A stretch of DNA of 64,000 bases, taken from positions 1-64,000 of the IMG/VR virus record IMGVR_UViG_3300009502_000041; one strand, given 5' to 3'. The DNA comes from a virus. Under the pieces are notes generated by a model, which was given only the letters and a program-made list of their open reading frames with translations, did not search any database and was not told the DNA's origin. A program made the position numbers and the translations under genes. This document shows positions 7,923 to 17,565 of this stretch, piece by piece (the first letter of the stretch is position 1; each line of letters opens with the position of its first letter).

Positions 7923-9076
7923 GGTTTTCCTATATTAGTAATATCACCAATTGGTGCATAATTTATTGTAATTGCATTTCTGCTAAACCAAACTTCATTA
8001 AATTTTGAAAGGGTATTTCCGTCTGCTAAATCTGGCGTAACATCAAATATTATGTTTGTAAACAAATATCTTTTTTTGTTTACAAACGGATAGTCAACGC
8101 CAATACCAGTTAATGGGTCAAAATACCCTTGTGATAAAATGTCTCTCCATACATAATTATTATTACCAATTGAGGTTGCATATAAAGGAATTGAATTTGC
8201 TTGATCATATGAAGTACTGCCAGTATTTGCAGCATAAATATCATCACCTAAATATCTTAATCTTAAGGGAATAAATGGGTTATATTTCCAAATAAGTTTT
8301 TTGGTATTAGTATCATATGGAGTACTGATGAAAATAGTTTGTTCAGATAATCGTGTTTGAAGAAATTCGGATTTAGTATATTCTATCAGATCACATATAT
8401 TATTATTATTAAGTGTTTTAACAAAGTCGCCAATATTTAACATCAATGGTAGATATGTTTTTATTGAACTCGTACCGTCACTATACCATTCGGTATAATA
8501 CATTAATTCAATTGGGTTTGGCGATGTGGTTGGTTTGTATTGTACATATAAATATAATTCAGTTGCTGGAAACATTAATTGATCATAATAATTTGAAACA
8601 TCAATATCAACGTTAAAGTTAAATGCATATGCTTGTTCACCATATACATTATTAGAAAAACCAACGGGAAATAATTCAAATTGATTCGGTGTTGCAATAA
8701 CCTCAAAACATCTTACAATTTTGGTGACTCCATTAACGGTTATACCGCTTATATAACCAGCATGTGCGTCTCTAACCAGATAAAAATCAAACGAATTTAG
8801 AATGTTTTTCGATTCAGTTTTTTGTGGTAAAAAAAAATCTTGAAATTGATTATAATTTAATTTTAAACCATTTAAAAGTGACATATACTCAATTTTCCCA
8901 TATATTCTATATATTTGATTTGCTTCTCTTTCTGCTTCAAACACATCGCTTGCACTAAGTACATTTCTAATATCATATTCTGTAATTTCAGTTGGCTTAT
9001 TAAATAACTCTACTTTATCATATGAATCAACATTGACAGATGCAACATTTTTATAGCTATTGAGTAATATTTCCAC
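7913..9076 (-). CDS. putative tail or baseplate protein, 387 aa
   Basis: Start is GTG at 9076 (VEILLNSYKN), 16 nt after a late-type element; no nearby ATG fits. The sequence is strand-rich and aromatic (ELYLYVQYKPTTSPNPIELM), typical of virion surface proteins. It lies between two other minus-strand structural genes and overlaps the next by 10 nt. No family recognised. Confidence 0.6.
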   Translation of the reverse strand: MEILLNSYKNVASVNVDSYDKVELFNKPTEITEYDIRNVLSASDVFEAEREANQIYRIYGKIEYMSLLNGLKLNYNQFQDFFLPQKTESKNILNSFDFYLVRDAHAGYISGITVNGVTKIVRCFEVIATPNQFELFPVGFSNNVYGEQAYAFNFNVDIDVSNYYDQLMFPATELYLYVQYKPTTSPNPIELMYYTEWYSDGTSSIKTYLPLMLNIGDFVKTLNNNNICDLIEYTKSEFLQTRLSEQTIFISTPYDTNTKKLIWKYNPFIPLRLRYLGDDIYAANTGSTSYDQANSIPLYATSIGNNNYVWRDILSQGYFDPLTGIGVDYPFVNKKRYLFTNIIFDVTPDLADGNTLSKFNEVWFSRNAITINYAPIGDITNIGKPCQ

Positions 9077-9092
9077 TACTTTATTTTTATTA

Positions 9093-9100
9093 ATAAATAC
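9093..9100 (-). promoter_or_regulatory. putative late promoter for 7913-9076
   Basis: GTATTTAT on the minus strand followed by TAATAAAAATAAAG; the GTG start follows 16 nt later. Part of the window-wide late motif set. Confidence 0.55.
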
Positions 9101-9112
9101 CGATAAATTATT

Positions 9113-11428
9113 TTATATGAGACCTAGACCTAGAACCAATTTTATGCAATCATTATTATACATTCCTTTGAACAGATAAGCAGTATCAGGTTCGTCTGGT
9201 GGTATATTAATATAAGTACCAGAGTAATCATCCCAACCAAATTTATTATATTGTCTACTTGTTGTGGTTTCACCAGCCCGTTTCACATGTTGATACATGT
9301 ATGTTTTTGCGGATAGTTGAATGCTTTTATTAGGATTTGGTGTAATGTCTTCATCCTCATTAAACTTTCTTATATTAATTCCCTTTGCATCTATTAGATT
9401 TAATTTTTCCAATTCTTTTCTTGTGGCTACAATGAAATTTGTTCTAAAAGAATCCCCTTTCATTAAATTTTTTGTATTACTTAATCCAGCAAATATTTTT
9501 TGATTATTATCAACCATAAAATACTCGTCTTTTATGTAATTATTAAAATACACGTCTGCCATGTCTTGAGTTCTGCTCGAATCACCCCCTGTATGGGCAA
9601 CTGCAAATTGTGGAAAAAATAAACAAAAATTTAACCATTGTCCCCCAAAATATGCTTCGCCATTAGGCTGATTCGAAAATTTAATTACGTTTGGTGAAAA
9701 ATCGTATTCAAATTGGGGTGTTGCGTTTGTTCTTGGGGGAATAATATAATTACCATCATCGTATGATTTTTCATTACTAGAACCAATATTATTTTCTCCT
9801 GCAACTTTAAACCACGCACCTCCTTGTGTATTAATATCTACAGTATATGTATTACCATCTACCATCATTGAATTCCCAAAAGTATTTTCAGACTTAACAT
9901 TTGCAGCATTATCTTCATAAATTAACGGATTTTTTGTTGGAAAAAATTGTGCTATACTATATATTGTATTTGCACTAAATGAAAAATATTCTTTTCTCCA
10001 TTTATCATTATTTCCCTTCCAATCAAGATTAGAATTTTGACCATCCGAATGTTGATCATCTTTTATTAATCCAATCGATTGGGGTATTTTAAACCAACCC
10101 CTTGCGGGACGTGCGGGGTGATTAACAAGAAAATCACGGTCATGATATGAATTTATTGGCAAAACGTCCACATCGGGATATCTCGCTAAAACCATTCCAA
10201 AGAATTTACTAAACACCCCAACGGTTGAGTTATTATCAACAATTTTATCAACAGCCAAATCATCCGTTATGATCTTTACCTGATTACATGGAATGCTCAA
10301 CGCAAAATTTCCATTATTATCTACATACTTATAATAATCACTATCAAACAATTCAACAATGTCAGTATCTGGATCAAAATTAGAGAGTAATTGTAAATCA
10401 CCGTTAGAATCTATTTGTATATTTGGAGAGCTTGGTAAAATCGAAAATACCTTAATCTCTATTGGTGCAACTCTATTAACACGAATATCAATATTACCAT
10501 AATTTGAATATAGTGGAATACCAGCGGTAGAATCCAATGAATAAGACATTGCATAAAAGCCTCTGTTTGTTCTTGAAACATTTGGATTGCCAAACATTGC
10601 CATTTGACCCATTGTCATTGAAGTACCAAATATCACAAAATTTGATTCAATATTTGCACGAACCCTAAAATCTTGACGTGTAATGCCAATTTCAAAATTT
10701 GTTATATCCCCCCAAAAAGGAAATATATTTACGTCAATTTCTTGTGTTTCAATGTTAGGCAAATCGTTTAAATCTTGACTTGGTTTTATTTCATTTCCAT
10801 TTTTTGTAAATAAATTTGCAGGATAACCTGCAGTAATCATACTCTGTGGTGACATTGAATATTTTCCTATGTCCGTAATATCTACACTCATATGCACGGT
10901 TTGTGTTCCTACAGGCACACCAAAAATCATATAATCGCCATTATCATTAGTTAGTGCAGTATATTTATAATATTTTTTATATACATCAAGGAATGGTTGA
11001 TTAGACACAAGTTCAGGTTTAATTAAAAATGATCCAAATGGTTGTGCTGGTTTATATGTGCCCACATTAGTATCATATTGAGATACACGTGGTAGTAAAT
11101 TATATCTTTTTCCTTCATTATTTGTATCTCTAGGTGTTGTATAAGGATAAATGCTAGTTATTTCCCCATCATTAGCATCACTATCTGTTAAAGGGATAAA
11201 TACACTTATTTTAGTATTTGGTATACCAACACCACCATTAGCAAGTACCCTTCCAATTAGAACACCATAATCTGAATTAAAATTTTGATATGCATCATTT
11301 GCATCTAATTTCATTGTAAGAAATTCAAGAGTATCAACATCTTGCTCAAGTTTTATTTTGATGTGCATATCCAGCCCAACATTGCTCGTATTCCCCGTTC
11401 CCAAATAAATTCTTTGCGATTTGTTCAT
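9113..11428 (-). CDS. large baseplate or tail-fibre protein with carboxypeptidase-regulatory-like domain
   Basis: 771 aa from ATG at 11428; a TTG six nt upstream is also in frame but is less likely. Residues about 58-185 fit a transthyretin-like (carboxypeptidase regulatory/CNA-B) fold: GRVLANGGVGIPNTKISVF at the start and NDNGDYMIFGVPVGTQTV at the end, interrupted by an insertion with the PYTTPRDT segment. Such domains are common on phage tails as rigid surface or sugar-binding modules. The rest is strand-rich and unrecognised. The gene is the first of a three-gene minus-strand structural set and carries a late-type promoter. Confidence 0.6.
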   Translation of the reverse strand: MNKSQRIYLGTGNTSNVGLDMHIKIKLEQDVDTLEFLTMKLDANDAYQNFNSDYGVLIGRVLANGGVGIPNTKISVFIPLTDSDANDGEITSIYPYTTPRDTNNEGKRYNLLPRVSQYDTNVGTYKPAQPFGSFLIKPELVSNQPFLDVYKKYYKYTALTNDNGDYMIFGVPVGTQTVHMSVDITDIGKYSMSPQSMITAGYPANLFTKNGNEIKPSQDLNDLPNIETQEIDVNIFPFWGDITNFEIGITRQDFRVRANIESNFVIFGTSMTMGQMAMFGNPNVSRTNRGFYAMSYSLDSTAGIPLYSNYGNIDIRVNRVAPIEIKVFSILPSSPNIQIDSNGDLQLLSNFDPDTDIVELFDSDYYKYVDNNGNFALSIPCNQVKIITDDLAVDKIVDNNSTVGVFSKFFGMVLARYPDVDVLPINSYHDRDFLVNHPARPARGWFKIPQSIGLIKDDQHSDGQNSNLDWKGNNDKWRKEYFSFSANTIYSIAQFFPTKNPLIYEDNAANVKSENTFGNSMMVDGNTYTVDINTQGGAWFKVAGENNIGSSNEKSYDDGNYIIPPRTNATPQFEYDFSPNVIKFSNQPNGEAYFGGQWLNFCLFFPQFAVAHTGGDSSRTQDMADVYFNNYIKDEYFMVDNNQKIFAGLSNTKNLMKGDSFRTNFIVATRKELEKLNLIDAKGINIRKFNEDEDITPNPNKSIQLSAKTYMYQHVKRAGETTTSRQYNKFGWDDYSGTYINIPPDEPDTAYLFKGMYNNDCIKLVLGLGLI

Positions 11429-11443
11429 ATTCAAATATTTTTT

Positions 11444-11452
11444 ATAAATACT
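11444..11452 (-). promoter_or_regulatory. putative late promoter for 9113-11428
   Basis: AGTATTTAT followed by AAAAAATATT on the minus strand, about 15 nt before the ATG at 11428. Same motif and spacing as the other virion genes. Confidence 0.55.
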
Positions 11453-11646
11453 AAACCAAAGGAAATCTTATTAATAGAAATTATTTTTAAAATAATTTTT
11501 CGTGTTTTTTTAAAAATTTAAACATAAATAATCCAAATTTTTAAAAATTTGAATATAAAAAATCTAAAATTCTTAAAATTTGGGTTTATAGGGAAGAGCA
11601 ACTGACTTATAATAATACACCTCACGTTCCTTTTGAAATATTTTTT

Positions 11647-11655
11647 AGTATTTAT
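11647..11655 (+). promoter_or_regulatory. putative late promoter for tail sheath
   Basis: AGTATTTAT followed by TGAAAACAACAATTAAATGG. The annotated sheath ATG lies 65 nt downstream, a longer leader than usual; the ATG at 11671 just after the element opens only a very short frame. Confidence 0.5.
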
Positions 11656-11720
11656 TGAAAACAACAATTAAATGGTTTCTGAAAATAAAATAATAATAAA
11701 AAACATTAATAATTAACAAA

Positions 11721-14549
11721 ATGACAGAATTTGTATTTACTTCCCCGGGGGTTAAATTTCGTGAACGTGATTTATCATACGTGGTCCGCTCGGTTGGAAT
11801 AACGACACTTGGTGGTGTTGGTGAAACACTTAAAGGACCAGCCTTTGAGCCTATTTACATTCAAGATAAAACACAATTCTCACAAAGATTTGGTGCGCAG
11901 AGTGTAGCTAGATTATCCAATGGGAATCCCCAATATCAATTACCTTATGTAGCTAACGCATATTTAGAAGAATCTAATCAAATGTGGATAACAAGAATAT
12001 TAGGTTTAAGTGGATATGATGCGGGTAAAGCATGGGCAATTACTTTAGAAGCGGGTGTTGATCCGATAACAGTATCTGCAACAACGGCAACAACTTTTAC
12101 CAATGTGCCGTTTATCAACTATTCATATCTTGGTGTTGGGATACAGGCAGTCGGTAACACTGGTGTGACATTTTTAGGGTTTGATAAAATAAGTGCAACT
12201 AATTTTACGGGTAGGTCATATAATTTTATTGTCACATCATATACAGCAGCTACAGGTGCTGGTAATGTAAGTGGTCACACAACAGTATTGGTAGGTACTG
12301 AATACACTGCATATAAGAACATGGTATTAGCAAAAGTTAGAAGTAGAGGTACTACTTATGATCACGTAAATTTACCAACATCAGTTAAATGGAATATAAA
12401 AGATTTAACACTTCCACTTTCAGGCAATACAACCACATTGGGTACGGGTAATTTATTTGGTACATTTAAATTGATTACAACAAGTGGTTTAACAACACAA
12501 TCATATGTGGTATCATTAAATCCTGATGCAAGCAGTTTTTTACCAAACGTAATTGGTTTAGAGTCTAAAGATAAAACAACTAAAATTTGGACAGAAGCCG
12601 TGTATCCAGACCTAATTAAAAAACTTGATGGTGATGGTGATACATATCCAACAGGATTAACTAAATATGGAATATCTGGAGTTGCACCATATGCATTTGG
12701 GGTTAGTAGTGATTTAATTAAATGTGAATCCAGCTTTTTTGGTAACTATAAAACACAATTTAAAACCCCTGAAACCCCTTGGATTGTATCACAATTAAAA
12801 GGTAATAAAGTAAGTAGATTAGCTAAATTTATTAGTATTTCGGATGGTAATGCAGCAAATCAAGAAATTAAAGTTAGTATTGCTAACATCAATCCTCTAA
12901 CATATGAGTTTGATGTGCTTGTTCGTGATTTTAATGATACTGATGATAATGTTAATCTTTTGGAATCATTTACGAAATGTACAATGATTATTGGACAAAA
13001 TAATTACATTGGACAGCGCATTGGTACTTCAGATGGTGAATATGACCTTCAAAGTAAATATATTATGGTTGAGGTAGGTACAGATATTGCGGTAGGGGAT
13101 TTTCCTGCTGGTTTCGAAGGCTATTCCTTTAATAACTATGCTGTTTCTGCAACCACTACTGGGAATACGGCAGGAATTATTGCAGGTATTACTCCAAAGA
13201 TTTTTTACAAAACTCAATACAATACAGATGAAAGAGTAAAAAAAGTATATTTAGGTATTTCTGAAAATGCTTATGATGCATCCAATGTTATTGGAACTGG
13301 GATTAATCAGAATTTCTTTAATTTTAATGGTCAGGAAAGTACTGGTAGTCACATTAAAACAATAGGATTTCACATGGATAAATATGCAACAGGCATTACC
13401 GAAAATGGGTATGATTTTGATTGTGGTAATGGTAAATTTCAAGTTGCAGATGATGTTCTTGATCCAACATTGACATATTATGACATTAACACAAGAAAAT
13501 TCACATTAGTCCCTGCGGGCGGTTTTGATGGTTGGGATGTAAATAGGGGTGTTGATGGAGTTGGTTATACTCGCTCATATAGTGATAATTATAGCCTTAA
13601 TAAAATTTGGGACGGGGTTAATCCTAATGGCAGTCCCATGAATGATTTTCAAGCATGGCAAACAGCAATTAATACTTTCTCAAATCCTGAAGAAGTTACA
13701 ATTAACGTATTTGTTACACCGGGTATTAATTGGTCAGATCAAAATATTTTAATTCAAAATACAATTGAAATGATTGAACAGCAAAGAACCGATACCCTAT
13801 ACGTTATAGATGCGCCAGATATTGACATTCCCGTGACAATCGGTGATGGAGGTAAGTCAGATGTTATAGCAGCGCAAGGAGTTGTTGATTTAATTAACAC
13901 ATCAAGTATTGATTCAAGCTATTCTTGTACATATTTTCCTTGGATTCAAATGAGGGATACTCAAAATAATGTTAATATGTACATTCCACCAACAGGTGAA
14001 GTTGTAAAAGCAATGGCATTTACTGATAATACTTCATTTCCTTGGTTTGCTCCAGCTGGTTTAAATCGTGGTGTAACAGGTGCAAGAAAATCTAAATATA
14101 AATTATCACTTGAGGCTCGTGATATTCTTTATGCGGGTAGAATTAATCCAATGGCTGACTTTGCTGATTCTGGAACTGCAATCTTTGGACAAAAAACACT
14201 TCAGGTTAAAGAAAGTGCACTTGACAGAATAAATGTTCGTAGATTATTACTTCAAATTAAAGTACTTATTGCAAACATTGCAATCAGACTAGTGTTTGAA
14301 CAAAACGACCAAGCAACTATTGATCAATTTTTAGCTAAAGCAACTCCTGTTCTCGATACAATTAAAAGAGAAAGGGGATTACAAGATTTTAGAATTAAAA
14401 TGGATAGTAGTAATAATACACCTGAGACAATGGATAGAAATGAGCTTTATGGCGAAATCTTCTTAAAACCAACACGTGCAGTTGAATTCATTGGAATTAC
14501 TTTCACAATAACACCTTCAGGAGCATCATTTGCAGATGTTGGTGCATAA
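11721..14549 (+). CDS. contractile tail sheath protein
   Basis: Forms the contractile sheath around the tail tube. The N-terminus (FVFTSPGVKFRERDLSYVV) has the SPGV...ER.LS pattern of T4 gp18-type sheaths, followed by GVGETLKGPAFEPIYI. The C-terminus has the conserved subunit-handshake region: AGRINPMADFADSGTAIFGQ, then RINVRRLLLQIKVLIANIAI, and RAVEFIGITFTI. At 942 aa it is much longer than T4 gp18 (659 aa); the excess lies in the middle, where surface domains are expected. A strong terminator follows at 14568-14601, so the gene is probably transcribed alone at high level. Confidence 0.9.
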   Translation: MTEFVFTSPGVKFRERDLSYVVRSVGITTLGGVGETLKGPAFEPIYIQDKTQFSQRFGAQSVARLSNGNPQYQLPYVANAYLEESNQMWITRILGLSGYDAGKAWAITLEAGVDPITVSATTATTFTNVPFINYSYLGVGIQAVGNTGVTFLGFDKISATNFTGRSYNFIVTSYTAATGAGNVSGHTTVLVGTEYTAYKNMVLAKVRSRGTTYDHVNLPTSVKWNIKDLTLPLSGNTTTLGTGNLFGTFKLITTSGLTTQSYVVSLNPDASSFLPNVIGLESKDKTTKIWTEAVYPDLIKKLDGDGDTYPTGLTKYGISGVAPYAFGVSSDLIKCESSFFGNYKTQFKTPETPWIVSQLKGNKVSRLAKFISISDGNAANQEIKVSIANINPLTYEFDVLVRDFNDTDDNVNLLESFTKCTMIIGQNNYIGQRIGTSDGEYDLQSKYIMVEVGTDIAVGDFPAGFEGYSFNNYAVSATTTGNTAGIIAGITPKIFYKTQYNTDERVKKVYLGISENAYDASNVIGTGINQNFFNFNGQESTGSHIKTIGFHMDKYATGITENGYDFDCGNGKFQVADDVLDPTLTYYDINTRKFTLVPAGGFDGWDVNRGVDGVGYTRSYSDNYSLNKIWDGVNPNGSPMNDFQAWQTAINTFSNPEEVTINVFVTPGINWSDQNILIQNTIEMIEQQRTDTLYVIDAPDIDIPVTIGDGGKSDVIAAQGVVDLINTSSIDSSYSCTYFPWIQMRDTQNNVNMYIPPTGEVVKAMAFTDNTSFPWFAPAGLNRGVTGARKSKYKLSLEARDILYAGRINPMADFADSGTAIFGQKTLQVKESALDRINVRRLLLQIKVLIANIAIRLVFEQNDQATIDQFLAKATPVLDTIKRERGLQDFRIKMDSSNNTPETMDRNELYGEIFLKPTRAVEFIGITFTITPSGASFADVGA

Positions 14550-14567
14550 ATAACATCTAATAGATTT

Positions 14568-14601
14568 AAAAAGCCGTTAATTTAGTTATTAACGGCTTTT
14601 T
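14568..14601 (+). terminator. terminator after tail sheath
   Basis: Inverted repeat AAAAAGCCGTTAAT / ATTAACGGCTTTTT with a 6-nt loop and a following T run. It has a GC-rich core of GCCGTTAA, a good rho-independent terminator. Confidence 0.85.
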
Positions 14602-14667
14602 TTATTGAAATCAAGTATTTGTATTTGCAAGACCGACTTAGTTGGTTAAATATAAAATACTTCAATT

Positions 14668-14983
14668 ATGGCAACAATTGTTAATTTAATTTGTAAAGAA
14701 TGTGGAATTTCGTTTAATGTGAAAAAGGGTAATGAAAAAATGTTTTGCTCAAAAAAATGTAAATCAGATAACCGACATAAGATAGATGAAATATATTTTA
14801 TTGAAAAAGATTGTAAATGCTGTAGTAAAACATTTAGATCAAAAATAAAAGAAAATAAAATTTTTTGTTCTTATAAATGTGCTGGTCAATACAAATAAAA
14901 CAGAACATCAAATTATGTTAGAAAGAAAAATACTTAGAATATATGATTGTGGAAACATTAAATATATTGATATATGCATTTAA
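14668..14983 (+). pseudogene. remnant of Vsr-like homing endonuclease
   Basis: The first frame (14668-14898, 76 aa) has two CxxC...CSxKC zinc-finger pairs: ICKECGISF with FCSKKC, and CKCCSKTF with FCSYKC. This matches the N-terminal fingers of the full-length endonucleases in this window. A second frame then gives LRIYDCGNIKYIDICI (14936-14983). This is the C-terminal signature of the same family (IFDCG or IYDCG followed by a K and a short strand). The whole repeat and nuclease core of some 400 residues is missing and the two pieces are in different frames. It sits between the sheath terminator and its own terminator, a typical eroded homing-gene scar. The 76-aa zinc-finger piece could still be expressed. 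Confidence 0.75.
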
Positions 14984-14984
14984 T

Positions 14985-15012
14985 AAAAATTCTACCAATT
15001 GGTAGAATTTTT
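14985..15012 (+). terminator. terminator after endonuclease remnant
   Basis: Perfect 12-bp inverted repeat AAAAATTCTACC / GGTAGAATTTTT with an AATT loop, directly after the stop of the remnant. It probably marks the end of the original endonuclease insertion. Confidence 0.8.
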
Positions 15013-15024
15013 ATTTTAAAATTA

Positions 15025-15033
15025 AGTATTTAT
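15025..15033 (+). promoter_or_regulatory. putative late promoter for 15060 gene
   Basis: AGTATTTAT followed by TAATAAAAAATAGAG, 26 nt before the ATG. Confidence 0.55.
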
Positions 15034-15059
15034 TAATAAAAAATAGAGAATAAAATAAA

Positions 15060-15404
15060 ATGACTAAAATAAAAAAATTTATGAATAAAAAATTGGTTGA
15101 GAACAATGAATTTAATAAAGATATGATAGAAGAAGTTTATGAAACTATTGATGCGCCTATCGAACAAACATTAAACGAACAAAACTATTTTCTCGGTCAA
15201 ACTGATGTTGAATCGGTAGATATAGACGTTCTTCCTGAAGAGCCAATTGAAGAGATTATTGATTCATATCAAGATGATGTGGTTGTAGATGAAATTAGTG
15301 TTCCAGTTTTTGTTTTTGAAGAAGAGCCGTTTATGAAAACAATTGAGGATTTAACATATAGTGAATTAAAATTGTTAAAAAGAACGGGTGCAATGCCCAA
15401 ATAA
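15060..15404 (+). CDS. acidic hypothetical protein, 114 aa
   Basis: After a basic start (MTKIKKFMNKKLVENNEF) the protein is strongly acidic (DVDVLPEEP-type stretches and VFEEEPF) and ends in a short basic helix (SELKLLKRTGAMPK). It lies between sheath and tube genes with its own late-type promoter, so a tail-assembly or scaffold-like role is plausible. No family recognised. Confidence 0.6.
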   Translation: MTKIKKFMNKKLVENNEFNKDMIEEVYETIDAPIEQTLNEQNYFLGQTDVESVDIDVLPEEPIEEIIDSYQDDVVVDEISVPVFVFEEEPFMKTIEDLTYSELKLLKRTGAMPK

Positions 15405-15433
15405 AAAATTTTATTATAAATTTTAATCGTAAC

Positions 15434-15442
15434 AGTATTTAT
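15434..15442 (+). promoter_or_regulatory. putative late promoter for tail tube
   Basis: AGTATTTAT followed by GATAAAATAAAAATAAC, about 42 nt before the tube ATG. Confidence 0.55.
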
Positions 15443-15484
15443 GATAAAATAAAAATAACAAAACAAAATTTAACAAATAACAAC

Positions 15485-15976
15485 ATGGCAGGAGAAATGA
15501 TAAGGGGGATTCCATTTGAATACGAACCAAAAAGAGTTAATAGATTCTTTGCGGAATTCGCAAATGAATTGGGAATAGAAGTTTGGAAAGTACAAAAGTT
15601 CAAAAGACCTTCAATGAAAATCAATTCAGTACAAATTGATTATATGAACGAAAGAAATTATGTTGCAGGTAGATATAATTGGGAAACAATGAGCGTTACA
15701 TTTATTGATCCAATCGGTCCGTCCACCTCACAACAACTTATGGAATGGGTTCGTTTACACGCAGAATCACTTACAGGAAGAATGGGCTACGCTGCAGGAT
15801 ATAAAAAGAATATTCTACTAAAAGCATTGGACCCAACAGGGGTTGAGGTTGAAAAATGGTTCTTGGAACAATGCATGATTACCTCAATTGATTTTGGTGA
15901 TAATGATCATGGAAGTGATGAATTAACAAATATTACTTTGGAGTTGCAGCCGTGGAGGTGCATATTAAACATGTAA
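15485..15976 (+). CDS. tail tube protein (T4 gp19-like)
   Basis: Forms the inner tube of the contractile tail through which DNA passes. 163 aa, the same length as T4 gp19 (163 aa). Recognisable features are RVNRFFAEFANELGIEVWKV at 14-33, the strand pair KINSVQIDYMNERNYVAG, and MSVTFIDPIGPSTSQQLMEW, the conserved tube core pattern of a strand followed by a D(P) loop and the helix LMEWVRLHAES. It ends in the strand ITLELQPWRC. A strong terminator follows. The position next to the sheath is the usual T4 order. Confidence 0.85.
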   Translation: MAGEMIRGIPFEYEPKRVNRFFAEFANELGIEVWKVQKFKRPSMKINSVQIDYMNERNYVAGRYNWETMSVTFIDPIGPSTSQQLMEWVRLHAESLTGRMGYAAGYKKNILLKALDPTGVEVEKWFLEQCMITSIDFGDNDHGSDELTNITLELQPWRCILNM

Positions 15977-16006
15977 TCAGACACTTACAAATAAGTTAAT
16001 AAAATT

Positions 16007-16047
16007 AAACAAACCACAAATAATTTATATATTTGTGGTTTGTTTTT
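16007..16047 (+). terminator. terminator after tail tube
   Basis: 15-bp perfect stem AAACAAACCACAAAT / ATTTGTGGTTTGTTT with a 9-nt AT loop and T run. The endonuclease ATG at 16055 lies just beyond it; the terminator excludes the longer upstream start at 16040 as a sensible choice. Confidence 0.85.
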
Positions 16048-16054
16048 ATATATT

Positions 16055-17551
16055 ATGAATAAATCAGAATTGCAAGAATATTTTTTATCAAATAATAAGT
16101 CTGGTCATAAAACCAACGAAAGGTGGTTGTCGGTTAACAATACCTTGTTGTATAACGAAATTGTTGATAAATATAAAAGCATTGTAGCCACTTTTAGTGA
16201 GAAAGTATGTCTATATGTTAATGGTTTAAATGATGTTCCTAAATGTCCTAATTGTGACAAGAACGTAAAATACAACGGTACTCTTCGTAAGGGATATAAT
16301 AAATATTGCTCGATTAAATGTCTAAATTCATCTGAAGAACATAAAAAATTGATAATAGCCTCTAATAATCTTAAGTACGGTGTTGATAGTCATAACCAAA
16401 CAGAGTTGGTTAAATATAAGAAGAAAGAAACTTCATTAAAAAATTACGGTGTTGATAATCCAATGAAGTGTAATAAAATTTCGTTAAAACAAAAAACAAC
16501 TTTACTTGATAAATATAACGTTACTAACCCAATGAACATTGGTTCGGTTATTAACAATAGAATAGACAATGTTATTAACGGAACTGAGCTTAATATTCAA
16601 AGAATGTTAAACAGGATAACAGATACAAGCATTAAATTCATAAAACACGATAGTAATAAAAATGTGTTTTTTCATTGTAATAAGTGTAATGCCGACTTTA
16701 ATTTAAATAGCAACTTATTAACATCAAGAATAGCAAACAATACGACAATATGTACAAACTGTAATAAAAACAAATCATATAGTAACATTTTGCTACAATT
16801 AACCACATTCTTAGATTCAATTAACATTAATTATATTATTAATGATAGGAAAATATTAAAAGGCAAAGAACTTGATATCTATCTTCCTGATCATAAATTA
16901 GGAATTGAGATTAATGGTTTGTATTGGCACAGCAATAAATATAAAAGAAATAATTATCATTTAAATAAAACAAAATTGTGTGATGCCAATGGCGTGAAAC
17001 TTTTACATTTTTTTGAAGATGAAATATTGGGTAAAATAGATGTTGTTAAAAAGATAATATTAAATAAAATCAATGATAAAATAGAAGAAAATATTTATAT
17101 TATTAAAGAAGTTAATAATATTGAGCTAACGAACAAATTTTTATTAGAAAACACTTTAAGTCTTAATGATTATTCTGACATTAAAATAGGTGCTTTTAAA
17201 AATGATAATTTAGTTTCGTTAATGCAATTTAATAAAAGTAAAAGCATTGACGAATATAAATTATCTGGATTAAATATAGAGAATTGTGCCGAACACACAT
17301 TAAGATATTTTATCGATAATTATTCGCCAAAATCAATAATAGTTTTTAATGACAGAAGGTTTTTAAATAATATTTATGAAAACTTGGGGTTTAAAATTAT
17401 TAAAAATACGAAACCTAAATATCGCTATATTATATCTGGAAAGTTTAAAAGGTATTTACGATCTGAATTGACTGAAACCGAATTAAAATCCAATGGTTTG
17501 CATAAAATTTATGATTGTGGTTCGGTTAAGATGAAATTAACAATTAATTAG
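16055..17551 (+). CDS. Vsr-like (EDxHD-type) homing endonuclease
   Basis: 498 aa from ATG at 16055. Same architecture as the 4043-5608 gene: N-terminal finger (KCPNCDKNVKYNG with YCSIKC), three YGVD/YNVTNP-type repeats at about 105-170, and a CNKC/CTNC zinc site near 210-245. The Vsr-like core at about 271-293 reads ELDIYLPDHKLGIEING then LYWHS, followed by HFFEDE. A GNAT-like C-terminal region and IYDCG near the end complete it. There is no RHH partner and no late-type box upstream, only the tube terminator, so expression may depend on read-through. It sits between the tube gene and a convergent nuclease gene, consistent with homing next to a conserved tail gene. Confidence 0.75.
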   Translation: MNKSELQEYFLSNNKSGHKTNERWLSVNNTLLYNEIVDKYKSIVATFSEKVCLYVNGLNDVPKCPNCDKNVKYNGTLRKGYNKYCSIKCLNSSEEHKKLIIASNNLKYGVDSHNQTELVKYKKKETSLKNYGVDNPMKCNKISLKQKTTLLDKYNVTNPMNIGSVINNRIDNVINGTELNIQRMLNRITDTSIKFIKHDSNKNVFFHCNKCNADFNLNSNLLTSRIANNTTICTNCNKNKSYSNILLQLTTFLDSININYIINDRKILKGKELDIYLPDHKLGIEINGLYWHSNKYKRNNYHLNKTKLCDANGVKLLHFFEDEILGKIDVVKKIILNKINDKIEENIYIIKEVNNIELTNKFLLENTLSLNDYSDIKIGAFKNDNLVSLMQFNKSKSIDEYKLSGLNIENCAEHTLRYFIDNYSPKSIIVFNDRRFLNNIYENLGFKIIKNTKPKYRYIISGKFKRYLRSELTETELKSNGLHKIYDCGSVKMKLTIN

Positions 17552-17565
17552 CTTTTAGTTGACAT

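Larger units (their letters stand above)
11429..11720. other. divergent intergenic region before tail sheath
   Basis: About 290 nt between the divergent 9113 gene and the sheath gene. It holds a late-type element on each strand (11444-11452 minus, 11647-11655 plus) and an AT-only stretch at about 11500-11585 with repeated AAATTTTTAAAAATTTGAAT-type inverted blocks. A more mixed segment (11592-11640) has no open frame of note. No gene seen. Confidence 0.5.
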
